From Alphaproteobacteria bacterium (lineage in GTDB: Bacteria; Pseudomonadota; Alphaproteobacteria; VGDZ01): 64,000 nucleotides of DNA. A program made the position numbers and the translations under genes. Position 1 is the stretch's first letter. The number at the start of each line of letters is the position of its first letter. Where the stretch lies: assembly GCA_016869515.1 (NCBI GenBank), contig VGDZ01000007.1, forward strand, positions 1 through 64,000, written 5' to 3'. Positions 9,694-21,745 of the stretch are shown piece by piece. The notes under the pieces are model-generated. The model had not been told where the DNA came from. It made no database searches and worked only from the letters and a program-made list of their open reading frames with translations.

Positions 9694-10728
9694 CTACTTC
9701 TTGGCCGCGGCGGCCTTCTTGGCGGCTTCCTCGGCCTCGCGCTTGCTTTCGCGCTCGTAGGCGGCGCGGTTGTAGGGCGTGCCCGAGCCTTCAGCCACCT
9801 TGCGCACCACCTCCCAATCCTTCTTGTAGTCGATCGGCATGAAGCGGTCGTCGCCGTTGAACTCCTTGGTCATCTCGGGCGTGAAGCGATAGGCGTAGAA
9901 GCACTCGCGCACCTTCTTCGCCAGGTCGGGATGCAGGTCGTGGGCGTGGGCGAAGGACGAGGTCGGGAAGACCTGGCTTCGGTAGATCACCCGCACCGCA
10001 TCGCGCTTCAGCGTGCCGCGCACCATCATGCGTTCCAGCACGTCGGACGCCACCGGCGCGCCGTCGTAGTCGCCGGCGGCGACGCCCAGCGCCGACTTGT
10101 CGTGCCCGCCCGACATCAGCGGCTTGTAGTCCTGGTCGGGCACCAGCCCCTCGGCCGGAAACAGCGCGCGCGGAGCCAGATTGCCGGAATTCGAGGATGG
10201 CGCGGTATGGGCCACTTTCTTGCCCTTGAGATCGGCCGGCTTCTGGAAGGGGCTGTCGGCCTTGACCACCAGCGCCAGGCGATAGCCTCGCACTTGGCCT
10301 TCGGTGCCCTTGGCGGCGAACGGCACCGCGCCCGCCAGGTTGACGGCGAAGCCGGTCGGGCCGGTCGAGAATCCGGCGACATGCAGCCGGCCCGAGCGCA
10401 TGGCCTCGATCTCGGCCGAGTTCGACTGCACGGCGTAGTAGCGCACCGTCTTGGCGGTGCATTTGGCGAGGTAGTCGGTGAACGGCCGGAAGATGTTTTC
10501 GTAGACCGCCGGGTCCTCGACCGGAGAATAGGCGTAGATCAGGGTCGAGGGATTGCGCCACTTGCTCTTGTCGGCCGGAAGGTCGGCGACCAGGTCGCGA
10601 TCGGCATCGCAATAGAGATCGTCCAGCTCGCCGCGATGCGGGCAGGCGGCCTGCGCCGCCGCCTGGCCCGAGGCCAATACGCACGCGGCCAAAGCCGCCG
10701 CCAAAGTCCAATGACGCCAATCGATCAT
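9694..10728 (-). CDS. phnD: phosphate/phosphite/phosphonate substrate-binding protein (PhnD family), copy 2
   Basis: Signal peptide, [64 protein letters not shown] at 10728. Confidence 0.88.
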   Translation of the reverse strand: MIDWRHWTLAAALAACVLASGQAAAQAACPHRGELDDLYCDADRDLVADLPADKSKWRNPSTLIYAYSPVEDPAVYENIFRPFTDYLAKCTAKTVRYYAVQSNSAEIEAMRSGRLHVAGFSTGPTGFAVNLAGAVPFAAKGTEGQVRGYRLALVVKADSPFQKPADLKGKKVAHTAPSSNSGNLAPRALFPAEGLVPDQDYKPLMSGGHDKSALGVAAGDYDGAPVASDVLERMMVRGTLKRDAVRVIYRSQVFPTSSFAHAHDLHPDLAKKVRECFYAYRFTPEMTKEFNGDDRFMPIDYKKDWEVVRKVAEGSGTPYNRAAYERESKREAEEAAKKAAAAKK

Positions 10729-10799
10729 GGAATCCTCCGCCGGTCTCGCCCGGAGACTAAGCCATGCCCGCCTCCGCCTCAACGCCGCTCGCTCGTTGC

Positions 10800-11807
10800 T
10801 CAGCGTTTCGCCTTTTCGCGCTCCTCGGCCTCGCGCTTGGCCTCGCGGTCCAGCCCGGCGCGGTTGAAGGGCGTGCCGGCGACTTCGGCCACGCGCCGGA
10901 TCGGCTCCCAGTCCTTCTTGTAGTCGATCGGCAGGAAGCGGTCGTCGCCGCTGAACTCCTTGCTCATCAGCGGCGGAAAGCGGAAGGCGAACATGCAGTG
11001 CTTGATCTTGGCGGCCAGTTCGGGCCGCAGATCGTGGGCGTGGGCGAAGCTTTGGGTGGGGAAATTGGCGCTGCGATGGATCGTCCGGATGGCGTCGGCC
11101 TTGAAGGTGCCGCGCGCGATCATGCGTTCCAGCACGCCCGAGGCCACCGGCGCGCCGTCGTAGTCGCCGGCGACCACGCCCAAGGCCGATTTGTCGTGCC
11201 CGCCCGACATCGAGGGCTTGTAGTCCTGGCCCGGTGTCAGGCCCTCGGCCGGGAACAGCGCCAAGGGCGCGAGATGGCCCGAATTGGACGACGGCGCCAC
11301 ATGCGCCACCTTCTTGCCCTTGAGATCGGGCAGGGTGCGATAGGGGCTGTCGGCGCGGACAATGAAGGCCAAGTGATAGCCGCGGATGCCGGCCTCGGTT
11401 CCCGGCGCGGCGAAGGGCACGGCGCCGGCCAGGTTGACCGCGAAACCGGTCGGGCCGGCGGCGTAACCCGCGACGTGCAAGCGGCCGGCGCGCATGGCCT
11501 CGATCTCGGCGGCGTGCGAATGCAGCGCGAAATGCCGCACCGGCTTGGCGGTGCATTGCGAAAGGTACTCGACAAACGGACGCAGCACGCCTTCGTAGGT
11601 GGCCGGGTCCTCGGTCGGGCCGTAGGCGAAGATCAGCGTGCCGGGGTCGCGCCATTTGCTCTTGTCGGTCGGCAGATCGGCGACCAGGTCGCGATCGGCA
11701 TCGCAATAGGCGGTGTCCAACTCGCCGCGATGCGGGCAGGCCTGTCCCCAGGACACGGCCGAGGCCAGGGTGGCGCAGGCGATCAGGATCGAGCGCGTGA
11801 GGTTCAT
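10800..11807 (-). CDS. phnD: phosphate/phosphite/phosphonate substrate-binding protein (PhnD family), copy 1
   Basis: Close paralog of 9694-10728 with the same motifs; ATG at 11807. Confidence 0.88.
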   Translation of the reverse strand: MNLTRSILIACATLASAVSWGQACPHRGELDTAYCDADRDLVADLPTDKSKWRDPGTLIFAYGPTEDPATYEGVLRPFVEYLSQCTAKPVRHFALHSHAAEIEAMRAGRLHVAGYAAGPTGFAVNLAGAVPFAAPGTEAGIRGYHLAFIVRADSPYRTLPDLKGKKVAHVAPSSNSGHLAPLALFPAEGLTPGQDYKPSMSGGHDKSALGVVAGDYDGAPVASGVLERMIARGTFKADAIRTIHRSANFPTQSFAHAHDLRPELAAKIKHCMFAFRFPPLMSKEFSGDDRFLPIDYKKDWEPIRRVAEVAGTPFNRAGLDREAKREAEEREKAKR

Positions 11808-11814
11808 CGACTCA

Positions 11815-12993
11815 TCATTGCCCGATCGGCTCGGGTGCGAACACCGCCGCCGGCTCGTCCCAGCCCGCCAGCGCGTGCCGGCCGAGATCGCGGCAGGCGG
11901 TCCCGGCCGCATTCGCCACCGCCGCCGAGACCACGATCGGCTGGGCCAGCGGCCGGCACAGCTTCTCGATGCGGGCGGTGAAGTTCACCGCCTCGCCCAT
12001 GACGGTGAAGTCGAGCCGCGTCGGCGCGCCGACATTGCCGTAGATCACGGTGCCCAGGTGCAGGCCGATGCCGAAGCCGACATGATCGGGCTTGGTCTTG
12101 GCCGCGCGCTGGGCGGAATGGGCGGCGGCGATCGCGGCCGTGCAGGCCGGCCGGTCGCCCTCGGCGGCGGGAAAGATCGCCAGCACCGCGTCGCCGATCA
12201 GCTTCAGCATCTCGCCGCCCGCTTCGCCGATCGCGTTCTCGACGGTCTCGAAATAGGCATTGGCGCGCGCCACCGCCTCGGCCGGCGGCAAATCGCGCGT
12301 CAGGCGGCTCCAGCCGCGGATGTCGCTAAACCAGATCGCGGCGCGCAGCTGCTCGATGTCGCCGCGCTTGATCGCGCCGTCCAGCACCCGCGCCCCCGAG
12401 CGCGGGCCGATATAGGTTGATGCTACGACCCCAGCCAGGCGATCGACCATGAAGGTCTCGACGATCGGGCTCAGCGCCTCGGCCAGGGCCTCGAACTTGG
12501 CGATGTCGTCGTCGTCGAAGCCGCCGGCGCGTCCGCTGACCAGGGTGATGGCGCTCAGCCGCCCCTTGGTCAGGGGCAGCGGCATGGCCAGGTAATCGGT
12601 GCCGCCCTCGGCCGCGATCTCGTGCAGGACCAGATGGTCCCGGTCGGTCAGCCCGGCGGCGATGTTGCGGCGAAAGGGCTTGCGGGTGCGATAGACCTGT
12701 TCCAGCGGGCTGCCGATATAGACCGAGCGCTTTTCCAGCCCGTGCGGCTGGAGGATGTCGCGCTCCATCCGGCCGTCGGCCTGCCAGATCGCCGACCACG
12801 AGGTCAGCAAGGGATGCAGGATGCGCACCATCATCCGCATGCGCATCACCGGCGCACCGGCCACGATCATCCGCTCGCCCAGTTCGCGCGTGAACTGGTT
12901 GGCATCGGCGATGAAGCGGCCATGGCCGAACAGCCAGTCGATCACCGGCGCCAGGCGCCAGCCGCCGGTCCGGCTCAGCGCGGCGGCGATCAT
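11815..12993 (-). CDS. class III adenylate/guanylate cyclase with N-terminal regulatory (probable GAF-like) domain
   Basis: FSDIRGWSRL, EMLKLIGDAVLAIFP, DFTVMGEAVNFTARIE motifs of CHD cyclases. Confidence 0.88.
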   Translation of the reverse strand: MIAAALSRTGGWRLAPVIDWLFGHGRFIADANQFTRELGERMIVAGAPVMRMRMMVRILHPLLTSWSAIWQADGRMERDILQPHGLEKRSVYIGSPLEQVYRTRKPFRRNIAAGLTDRDHLVLHEIAAEGGTDYLAMPLPLTKGRLSAITLVSGRAGGFDDDDIAKFEALAEALSPIVETFMVDRLAGVVASTYIGPRSGARVLDGAIKRGDIEQLRAAIWFSDIRGWSRLTRDLPPAEAVARANAYFETVENAIGEAGGEMLKLIGDAVLAIFPAAEGDRPACTAAIAAAHSAQRAAKTKPDHVGFGIGLHLGTVIYGNVGAPTRLDFTVMGEAVNFTARIEKLCRPLAQPIVVSAAVANAAGTACRDLGRHALAGWDEPAAVFAPEPIGQ

Positions 12994-13081
12994 GGCTCGG
13001 CCTGCATTAACCGATTGTTCATCACCCTTCCCTATACGTCAGGGTCGAGGCGCACTCAACGCGCTACCTCAGGAGAGAGCC

Positions 13082-13639
13082 ATGACGGTACAGAACGTAC
13101 CCGTGCAGGCGCCGATGGGGACGAACGGCAGGCCGGGACCTTGCGGCGCGCTCGACGCCTTGACCCAGGACCGCATCCGCGGCGGCAGCGAGGCATTGGG
13201 CCGCGCCCGCGAGCGCTTGGATGGGCTGCGGAAGATGCTGAACGCCTGCCTGCTGATGGGCGACGCGCACGGTTATGCGCGGCTGTGCGAGGAGGCGCTG
13301 TCGATCGGCCGGGCGCTGCACGCGGCCGGCGCGGCGCTTTATCGCCGCATCGGCGCCCAGGCAGGCGTGCTGGCAGGGCCGGCCGCGGCCCAGGCGCTGG
13401 AAGCCAAGCTGGCTTTCCGGCGCGAATCGCGCGAGGTCTATGGGGCGCTCGGCGGGATTCTGAGGACCGTCGGGACGCGCGACGAGGTCGAGAGGGTGCG
13501 CGCCGCCGACGGCCGGACCTTGGCCGAGCGGGTGTTGCAGGCGCGCCGGCGCCTCGCGGCGATGGAGGACGAATTGAACGCTGTGGGCTTTCGCCTCGGC
13601 CGACCGATTCTCCAGGACCTGCCGGAAGCGGCGGCATGA
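13082..13639 (+). CDS. hypothetical protein, predicted helical
   Basis: 186-codon ORF with ATG after a purine-rich RBS-like aggagagag; 4-bp overlap with the next ORF. Confidence 0.65.
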   Translation: MTVQNVPVQAPMGTNGRPGPCGALDALTQDRIRGGSEALGRARERLDGLRKMLNACLLMGDAHGYARLCEEALSIGRALHAAGAALYRRIGAQAGVLAGPAAAQALEAKLAFRRESREVYGALGGILRTVGTRDEVERVRAADGRTLAERVLQARRRLAAMEDELNAVGFRLGRPILQDLPEAAA

Positions 13640-14508
13640 CACGCTTTGGGTTTCTGCTGGTGGGCGCCGCGGCGCTGGCCGCGCCCGCCTTCGCCGCCGA
13701 GCCGACGCCGGGAGATCTGGCATGGCGGGATTGGGGCGCGCGCGCCATGCGCGAGGTGGCGATGCCGGCCCTGACCCGCGGCCTCACCGCCGAGGAAAGG
13801 CGGGCCTTTTCGGTCATCCGTTTCGCCAACCTGCCGTCGGCCGAGGTGCTGCCCTCGGGCGCGCGGCGGGGCGAGGACGGCAGGCCGGCGGTCGAGTTCA
13901 GCGCCGGCTATTACCGCGCGCTGTCGACCCAGGCCGAGGCCATGGCGCTGGCGGCGCGCGCGCCCGACCGGCGCTCGGCGCTGGCGTCGCTGAAGGACTA
14001 TCCCGACAGCCACGCGCGCGGCTTGCGCGAGGGCGCGGCGCCCGACCGGCTGCGATTCCATGTCGTCCTCGGCCTGCCGGCCAATGTCTGGTCGCCGATC
14101 GAGCGCGACCAGGATTTCGTCCGCGCCCGCCAGGGCCTGGCGCTGGACGCGCTGACCTTCCTGGCCGCGCGCGAGGTGGCGCATGTCATGCTGGGCCAGC
14201 TGCGCCCGGACGGCAAGGCGCCGGTGACCGATCGGGACTCGCTGGCCAAGGCCGAGGCCCGGGCGACCTCGCATCTGCTGCGGGCCGAGATGGACCCGAC
14301 CGCGGCCTTGTCGGCCCTGGGCATGGCGCGGGTGTTCGAGGCGCTGGCGCTGGGCGCGGAATACCGCGCCGCGGCCGCGATCTGCCGGCTGAGCGCGGCG
14401 GTGACGAACGGCGTCAAGGACGCCAAGGCCGAGCACAATCTCGAACCCAGCGACGCCGCCTGGAGCGAACAGACGACCGCCTTGAGAGAAGCCTATCGCT
14501 GTCGGTGA
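13636..14508 (+). CDS. hypothetical secreted protein with degenerate zincin-like motif
   Basis: Signal peptide MTRFGFLLVGAAALAAPAFAAE; REVAHVMLGQ followed by AEARATSHLLRAEMDP. Confidence 0.65.
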   Translation: MTRFGFLLVGAAALAAPAFAAEPTPGDLAWRDWGARAMREVAMPALTRGLTAEERRAFSVIRFANLPSAEVLPSGARRGEDGRPAVEFSAGYYRALSTQAEAMALAARAPDRRSALASLKDYPDSHARGLREGAAPDRLRFHVVLGLPANVWSPIERDQDFVRARQGLALDALTFLAAREVAHVMLGQLRPDGKAPVTDRDSLAKAEARATSHLLRAEMDPTAALSALGMARVFEALALGAEYRAAAAICRLSAAVTNGVKDAKAEHNLEPSDAAWSEQTTALREAYRCR

Positions 14509-14511
14509 ACC

Positions 14512-15333
14512 CTATTTCCCGCTGAAGCGCGGCGGGCGTTTTTCGACGAAATGGGCGACGCCTTCGCGGAAGTCCTCGCTTTTGAAGCTGGCGTGCATCT
14601 CGGCATTGGCGATGCGCGTCGCCTCGGCCAGGGTGAGATTGTCGACCTCCCACAGCTGGCGCTTGATCGTCGCCATCGAGCGCGGCGAGACCATCTCGGC
14701 CAGTTCGCGCGCATAGGCCAGGGTCTCGGCCATCAGCCGCTCGGCCGGATAGACCCGGTCGGCCAGGCCGATGCGCAGCGCCTCGGCGGCGTCGACCTTG
14801 CGCGAGGAGACCAGCAGGTCGAACGCCCGCGCCGGCCCCACCAGCCGCGGCAAGGTCCAGGAAATGCCGTACTCGGCGATCAGGCCGCGGCGCGAAAAGG
14901 CGGTGGCGAACACCGCGCTGTCGGCGGCGAAGCGCAGATCGCAGTAAAGCGCCACCACCAGCCCCAGCCCCGCCACCGGTCCGTTGATGGCGCCGATCAC
15001 CGGCTTGGGCAGCGAGGGGAAATAGCCGTAGCGGGTCTGGAAATCGGCGGCGCGGTCCATGTCGTAGGGCCGCTTCCAGGCCTCGCTCGGCGCCTGGCGG
15101 CCGCCCGAGCCCTGGATGCCGGCCAACAGCTTCATGTCGTAGCCGGCGCAGAAGCCGCGCCCGGCGCCGGTCAGCACCGCCACCCGCACGCCGTCGTCTT
15201 CCATGGCCGCGTCCATGGCGTGGCGCAGCTCGGCCTCGATGGTCTCGGTCCAGGCGTTCAGCTTGTCGGGCCGGTTCAGCGTCATCACCGCCACCCGGTC
15301 CTTCGTCTCGTACAGTATTTCGCTATAGGCCAT
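14512..15333 (-). CDS. enoyl-CoA hydratase/isomerase family protein
   Basis: GFCAGYDMKLL, NGPVAGLGLVVALYCDLRFAADSAVFATAFSRRGLIAE. Confidence 0.92.
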   Translation of the reverse strand: MAYSEILYETKDRVAVMTLNRPDKLNAWTETIEAELRHAMDAAMEDDGVRVAVLTGAGRGFCAGYDMKLLAGIQGSGGRQAPSEAWKRPYDMDRAADFQTRYGYFPSLPKPVIGAINGPVAGLGLVVALYCDLRFAADSAVFATAFSRRGLIAEYGISWTLPRLVGPARAFDLLVSSRKVDAAEALRIGLADRVYPAERLMAETLAYARELAEMVSPRSMATIKRQLWEVDNLTLAEATRIANAEMHASFKSEDFREGVAHFVEKRPPRFSGK

Positions 15334-15384
15334 GGTCTCCTCCGCGCACGCGCCCTACTATGCCGCGACCCCGCGGAGGACGCC

Positions 15385-15882
15385 ATGACCGCCAGCACCG
15401 AACTAGCCGCATTGTTGGAGCGCCTCAGCCGCGCCGCCGAAGCCGCCGACGGCAAGGGCTTCGCCGCCTGCTTCACCGAGGACGGGGTCTATCACGACTA
15501 TATCTACGGCGATCACACCGGCCGGGCCGACATCGCCCAGATGCTGGAAGGCCTGTTCCGGCGCGATGCCAAGGACTATCGCTGGCGCTTCTTCGATCCG
15601 GTCTGCGACGGCCGCGTCGGCTATGCCTGGTCGATGTCCAGCTTCGTCTCGACCGTGCCCGAATTCGCCGGCAAGACCGTGACCATCGACGGCATGAGCC
15701 GGTTCGAACTGCGCGACGGGCTGATCGCCGATTACCGCGAATCGGTCAATGGCGGGGTCGCCATGGTGCAGTTGGGCGTGGCGGCGGGGCGGATGGAAAA
15801 AGTTCTGGGCAAATGGTCGCGGCAATTGCTGGCCGGGCCCGAAGTCGCGCGCTATCGCCGCAGCTTGGGTGGAACAGGCTAG
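15385..15882 (+). CDS. SnoaL/NTF2-like nuclear transport factor 2 family protein
   Basis: 165 aa; DGKGFAACFTEDGVYHDYIYGDHTGRADIAQMLEGLF. Confidence 0.78.
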   Translation: MTASTELAALLERLSRAAEAADGKGFAACFTEDGVYHDYIYGDHTGRADIAQMLEGLFRRDAKDYRWRFFDPVCDGRVGYAWSMSSFVSTVPEFAGKTVTIDGMSRFELRDGLIADYRESVNGGVAMVQLGVAAGRMEKVLGKWSRQLLAGPEVARYRRSLGGTG

Positions 15883-17480
15883 CCGCGCGCGTCCTCGGCG
15901 ATCATCGCCGCGGCCTTTTCGCCGATCATGATGCTGGGGGCGTTGGTGTTGCCGCCGACCAGCGTCGGCATGATCGAGGCATCGGCCACGCGCAGGCCCT
16001 GGACGCCGTGCACCCGCAGCCGGGCGTCGACCACGGCGTCCGCGTCCTTGCCCATCTTGCAGGTGCCGACCGGGTGGTACTGGGTGTCGGTGCGGGCGCG
16101 GATCATGGCCTCGACCGCCTGCTGGTCGCCGGCATCGACCGGATAAAGCGGCTCGCCCCGCCAGGGCTCGAAGGCCGGCGATTCCAGCAGCCGCTGCTGC
16201 AGCCGGAAGCCCTTGACCATCAGCGCCAGGTCCGCCGGATCGCCGAGGAAATCGGGATCGATCAGCGGGTCTTTCAGCGGATCGGGTCCGGCCAGGGTGA
16301 CCGTGCCGCGGCTTTTCGGCCGCAGCACGGTGACATGGCAGGAATAGCCGTGGCCGAGATGGCGCTTGCGCGAGTGGTCGTCGACCATGCCCATGACGAA
16401 GATCAGTTGCAGATCGGGCACGGCGATGCCGGGTTCGCTGGAAACGAACGCGCCGACCTCGGCGAAATTGCTGGTCATCAGGCCGCTGCGCGCGCGGCGC
16501 CATTCGGCCATGCCGGCCAACAGCATGCCGATGCCGCGCAGCGACAGGCCGAAGGTCGGCAATCCCGGCTTGCCGCGATAGACATGGATATAGTCGGGGT
16601 GGTCCTGGAGATTGCGGCCGACGCCGGGCAGGTCGTGGACCACGGCCAGGCCGTGGCGGGCGATCTCGCTGCCGGGGCCGATGCCCGAGAGCAGCAATAG
16701 TTGCGGCGAGCCGAAGGCGCCGGCGCTGACGATGACCTCGCGCTTGGCGCGAAGTTCGACCCGTCTTCCGTCCTGGCGCAAGGCGACGCCGACCGCGCGC
16801 TTGCCCTCGAACAGCAGCCCCAGCGCCTGCGCCTTGACCAGCACGCTCAGGTTCGGTCGATTGAGATGGGGTGTTAGGAAAGCCTTGGCCGCGCTGCAAC
16901 GCTCGCCGTCGATCTGGGTGACCTGGAAAGCGCCGCAGCCTTGCTGGCTTTCGCCGTTGAAGTCGGGGTTGTCGGGAATCTGCAACGAGCGCGCCGCATC
17001 CAGGAACACCTGGCCGAGCGGATTGGGCGAGCGCAATTCCGACACCGAAAGCGGCCCGTCCTGGCCGTGATAGGGGCCGGCGAGGCGGGCATTGCGCTCG
17101 GACTTGCGGAAGAAGGGCAGCACCTCGTCATAGGACCAGCCGGGATTGCCCAAGCCCGCCCAATGATCGTAATCCCAGCGATGGCCGCGGATGTAGATCA
17201 TGGCGTTGATCGAACTCGACCCGCCCAGGGTCTTGCCGCGCGGCTGCAGGCCCTTGCGGCCGTTCAGACCGCGCTGGGGCACGGTCTCGAAGCGCCAGTT
17301 GTTGATCCGGGTCGGGATCATGGCGACGACCCCGAAGGGGGCGTGGATCAGCACGCTGTCGTCCCTGCCGCCGGCTTCGACCAGGGCGACGCGGAGCTTG
17401 GGATCCTCGCTCAGCCGCGAGGCGACGACGCAGCCGGCCGAACCGGCGCCGATCACGATGTAATCGAAGCTCTCGGCCAT
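15879..17480 (-). CDS. GMC family FAD-dependent oxidoreductase (choline dehydrogenase-like)
   Basis: [65 protein letters not shown]. Confidence 0.93.
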   Translation of the reverse strand: MAESFDYIVIGAGSAGCVVASRLSEDPKLRVALVEAGGRDDSVLIHAPFGVVAMIPTRINNWRFETVPQRGLNGRKGLQPRGKTLGGSSSINAMIYIRGHRWDYDHWAGLGNPGWSYDEVLPFFRKSERNARLAGPYHGQDGPLSVSELRSPNPLGQVFLDAARSLQIPDNPDFNGESQQGCGAFQVTQIDGERCSAAKAFLTPHLNRPNLSVLVKAQALGLLFEGKRAVGVALRQDGRRVELRAKREVIVSAGAFGSPQLLLLSGIGPGSEIARHGLAVVHDLPGVGRNLQDHPDYIHVYRGKPGLPTFGLSLRGIGMLLAGMAEWRRARSGLMTSNFAEVGAFVSSEPGIAVPDLQLIFVMGMVDDHSRKRHLGHGYSCHVTVLRPKSRGTVTLAGPDPLKDPLIDPDFLGDPADLALMVKGFRLQQRLLESPAFEPWRGEPLYPVDAGDQQAVEAMIRARTDTQYHPVGTCKMGKDADAVVDARLRVHGVQGLRVADASIMPTLVGGNTNAPSIMIGEKAAAMIAEDARG

Positions 17481-17544
17481 GTCCCGTTCCCCGCCTTGTC
17501 CCTGATGACGACCGCCCCGCGCCTTGATATAGGCTAGCACGATC

Positions 17545-18173
17545 ATGTCGGCGTTTCGCGAGTTGCTGCGCTCAGCGCGCATCGTTCCCCTGCTGGCGAT
17601 CGAGGATCCGGCGCAAGCCGTCAAGCTGGCGCGTGCGCTGGCCTCGGGCGGCCTGCCGGTGCAGGAGCTGGCGGCGCGCTCGCCGCGCTCCTGGCAGGCG
17701 GCGGCGGCGATCCTGGCCGAGGTGCCGGCGGTGACGCTGGGCATCGGCGGCATGCTGCATCCCTCGGACGTGGCGCGCGCGAAGAAGCTGGGCGCCGGTT
17801 TCGGCAGCTCGCACGGGCTCTTGCCCAAGGTGGCGCAGGCCGCGCGCAAGGCCGGCCTGGCCTATCTGCCCGGGGTCGAGACGCCCAGCGACGTGGCGGG
17901 CGCGCTCGAGGCCGGCTTCGATCTGCACCGTTTCTATCCGGCCGAGCTGGCCGGCGGCGTCGCCCGGCTCAAGACCTACGCCACCGCCTTTCCCCAGGCG
18001 CGCTTCGTGCCGGCGGGCGGGGTCTCGCCCGCCAACGCCCGCGACTACCTGGCCTTGCCCAACGTGCTGTGCCTCGCCGGCAGTTGGGGGACGCGGCTCG
18101 ACGCCGTGCGCAGCGGCGATGCCGCCGCGCTGGCCGCCATCGCCCGCGAGGCGCTGCAATCGATCGGAGCCGC

Positions 18174-18177
<4 letters not shown>
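17545..18177 (+). CDS. KDPG/KHG aldolase (Eda)-like protein lacking the Schiff-base lysine
   Basis: 210 aa; YLPGVETPSDVAGALEAGFDLHRFYPAELAGG and FVPAGGVSPANARDYLALPNVLCLAGSW; Lys replaced by Arg (LHRFYPAE vs FKFFPAE in E. coli Eda). Confidence 0.85.
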
Positions 18178-19894
<1,717 letters not shown>

Positions 19895-19895
<1 letters not shown>

Positions 19896-20677
19896 TGGAC
19901 CAGAAGCTCAAGCCCAATCGCTTCAAGGCCGCGCTCAAGGCCGGCAAGCGCCAAATCGGGCTGTGGAACTCGCTGCGCGGCAATTACGAGGCCGACATTA
20001 TCGCGGATGTGGGCTTCGACTGGATCCTGGTCGACATGGAGCATTCGCCCAACGACATCGGCGACGTGCTGAGCCATCTCCAGGCGCTCGACCCCGGCAG
20101 CGCCACGCCGGTGGTGCGGATCCCCTGGAACGATGCGGTGGTGATCAAGCGCGTGCTCGACATCGGCGCCATGGCCATCCTGGTGCCCTATGTCGAGACC
20201 GCCGAGGAGGCGCGCAAGGCGGTGGCGGCGACGCGCTATCCCAAGGCCGGGATGCGCGGCGTGGCGCTGGGCACGCGCGCCAACCGCTACGGCCGGGTCA
20301 AGGACTACGCCCAGCGCGCGCACGAGGAAATCTGCGTGCTGGTCCAGGTCGAGACCAAGAAGGGCCTCGACAACATCGATGCCATCATCGCCGTCGAGGG
20401 CGTCGACGGCGTCTTCATCGGCCCGGCCGATCTCTCGGCCGATCTCGGCTATCTCGGCCAGCTGACCCATCCCGAGGCCCAGGCCGCGATCAAGCGCGCC
20501 GTCGACGCCTGCAAGGCCAAGGGCAAGCCCTCGGGCTCGCTGGCCTTCCCCGAGGCCGACATCAAGCGCTATCTCGACTGGGGCGTGCAGTTCATGGCGG
20601 TGGGATCGGATGCCGCCATCCTGGCGCGCGGGGTCGAGGCGCTTCATGCCAAATACGCCGACTACAAGGACAAATGA
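19895..20677 (+). CDS. HpcH/HpaI family class II aldolase
   Basis: DWILVDMEHSPND, VLVQVETKKGLDNIDAI, FIGPADLSADLG. Confidence 0.92.
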
Positions 20678-20687
20678 GAACCCAGCC

Positions 20688-21632
20688 ATGAAACACGAAA
20701 TCGTCTGCACCTATCCCTTTCCCGAGCGCAACATGCAGGCGCTGCTCGACTATTTCACCGTGCACGAATACTGGAAGGCCAAGGACGGCGCGGCGCTGCT
20801 GCGTTCGGTGGCCGACCGCGTGCGCGGCATCGCCACCGCCGGCTTCGGCAGCGTGCCGGGGTCGATGATCGAGGCCCTGCCCAAGCTCGAGATCGTCTCC
20901 AATTTCGGCGTCGGGGTCGATTCGATCGACCTCAAGACCGCCAAGAAGCATAAGGTGGTGGTGACCAACACCCCCGACGTGCTGAACGAGGAAGTCGCCG
21001 ACACCGCCATCGCCCTGATGCTGGCGCTGACCCGGCGGATCGTGTTCGGCGACAAATACGTCCGCACCGGCAAATGGAAAAGCCATGGCCCGATGGCGCT
21101 GACCACCAGCGTCACCGACAAGACCATGGGCATCGTCGGCCTGGGGCGGATCGGCCTGGCCATCGCCCGCCGCGCCGAGGCCATGACCATGCGCGTGGCC
21201 TATCACAACCGCAACCGCCGCACCGACGTGCCTTATCCCTATTACTCGGACCCGGCGGCGCTGGCGGCGGTCAGCGACGTGCTGATGGTCATCACCCCGG
21301 GCGGCGCCGGCACCCGCAATTTGATCGACGCCCGCGTGCTGGCGGCGCTCGGCCGGCGCGGCATCCTGGTCAATGTCGCCCGCGGCTCGGTGGTCGACGA
21401 GCCGGCGCTGGTCAAGGCGCTGGTCGGCAACCAGATCGCCGGCGCGGCGCTGGACGTGTTCGCCGACGAACCCAACGTGCCCAAGGAACTGCTCGGCCTC
21501 GACCATGTCGTGCTGGCGCCGCATGTAGGATCTGCCACGGTCGAGACCCGCCACAAGATGGGTTCGCTGGCGGTGGCCAACCTGATCTCGTGGTACGAGG
21601 GCAAGGGGGCGATCACGCCCTATCCGCTGTAA
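20688..21632 (+). CDS. D-isomer specific 2-hydroxyacid dehydrogenase
   Basis: MGIVGLGRIGLAIARRA, VNVARGSVVDEPALV, FADEPNVP, LAPHVGSAT. Confidence 0.93.
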   Translation: MKHEIVCTYPFPERNMQALLDYFTVHEYWKAKDGAALLRSVADRVRGIATAGFGSVPGSMIEALPKLEIVSNFGVGVDSIDLKTAKKHKVVVTNTPDVLNEEVADTAIALMLALTRRIVFGDKYVRTGKWKSHGPMALTTSVTDKTMGIVGLGRIGLAIARRAEAMTMRVAYHNRNRRTDVPYPYYSDPAALAAVSDVLMVITPGGAGTRNLIDARVLAALGRRGILVNVARGSVVDEPALVKALVGNQIAGAALDVFADEPNVPKELLGLDHVVLAPHVGSATVETRHKMGSLAVANLISWYEGKGAITPYPL

Positions 21633-21745
21633 GGCGGATGCGGGCCGAGGGCGTCCGGATCGGCTTGACGCTGGCCGGGCTTTCAAAGACCATGCGCGCA
21701 AACCGGGGCGGCGCGCGCGCCGCGAGAATCGTGGGAGGAATTGCC

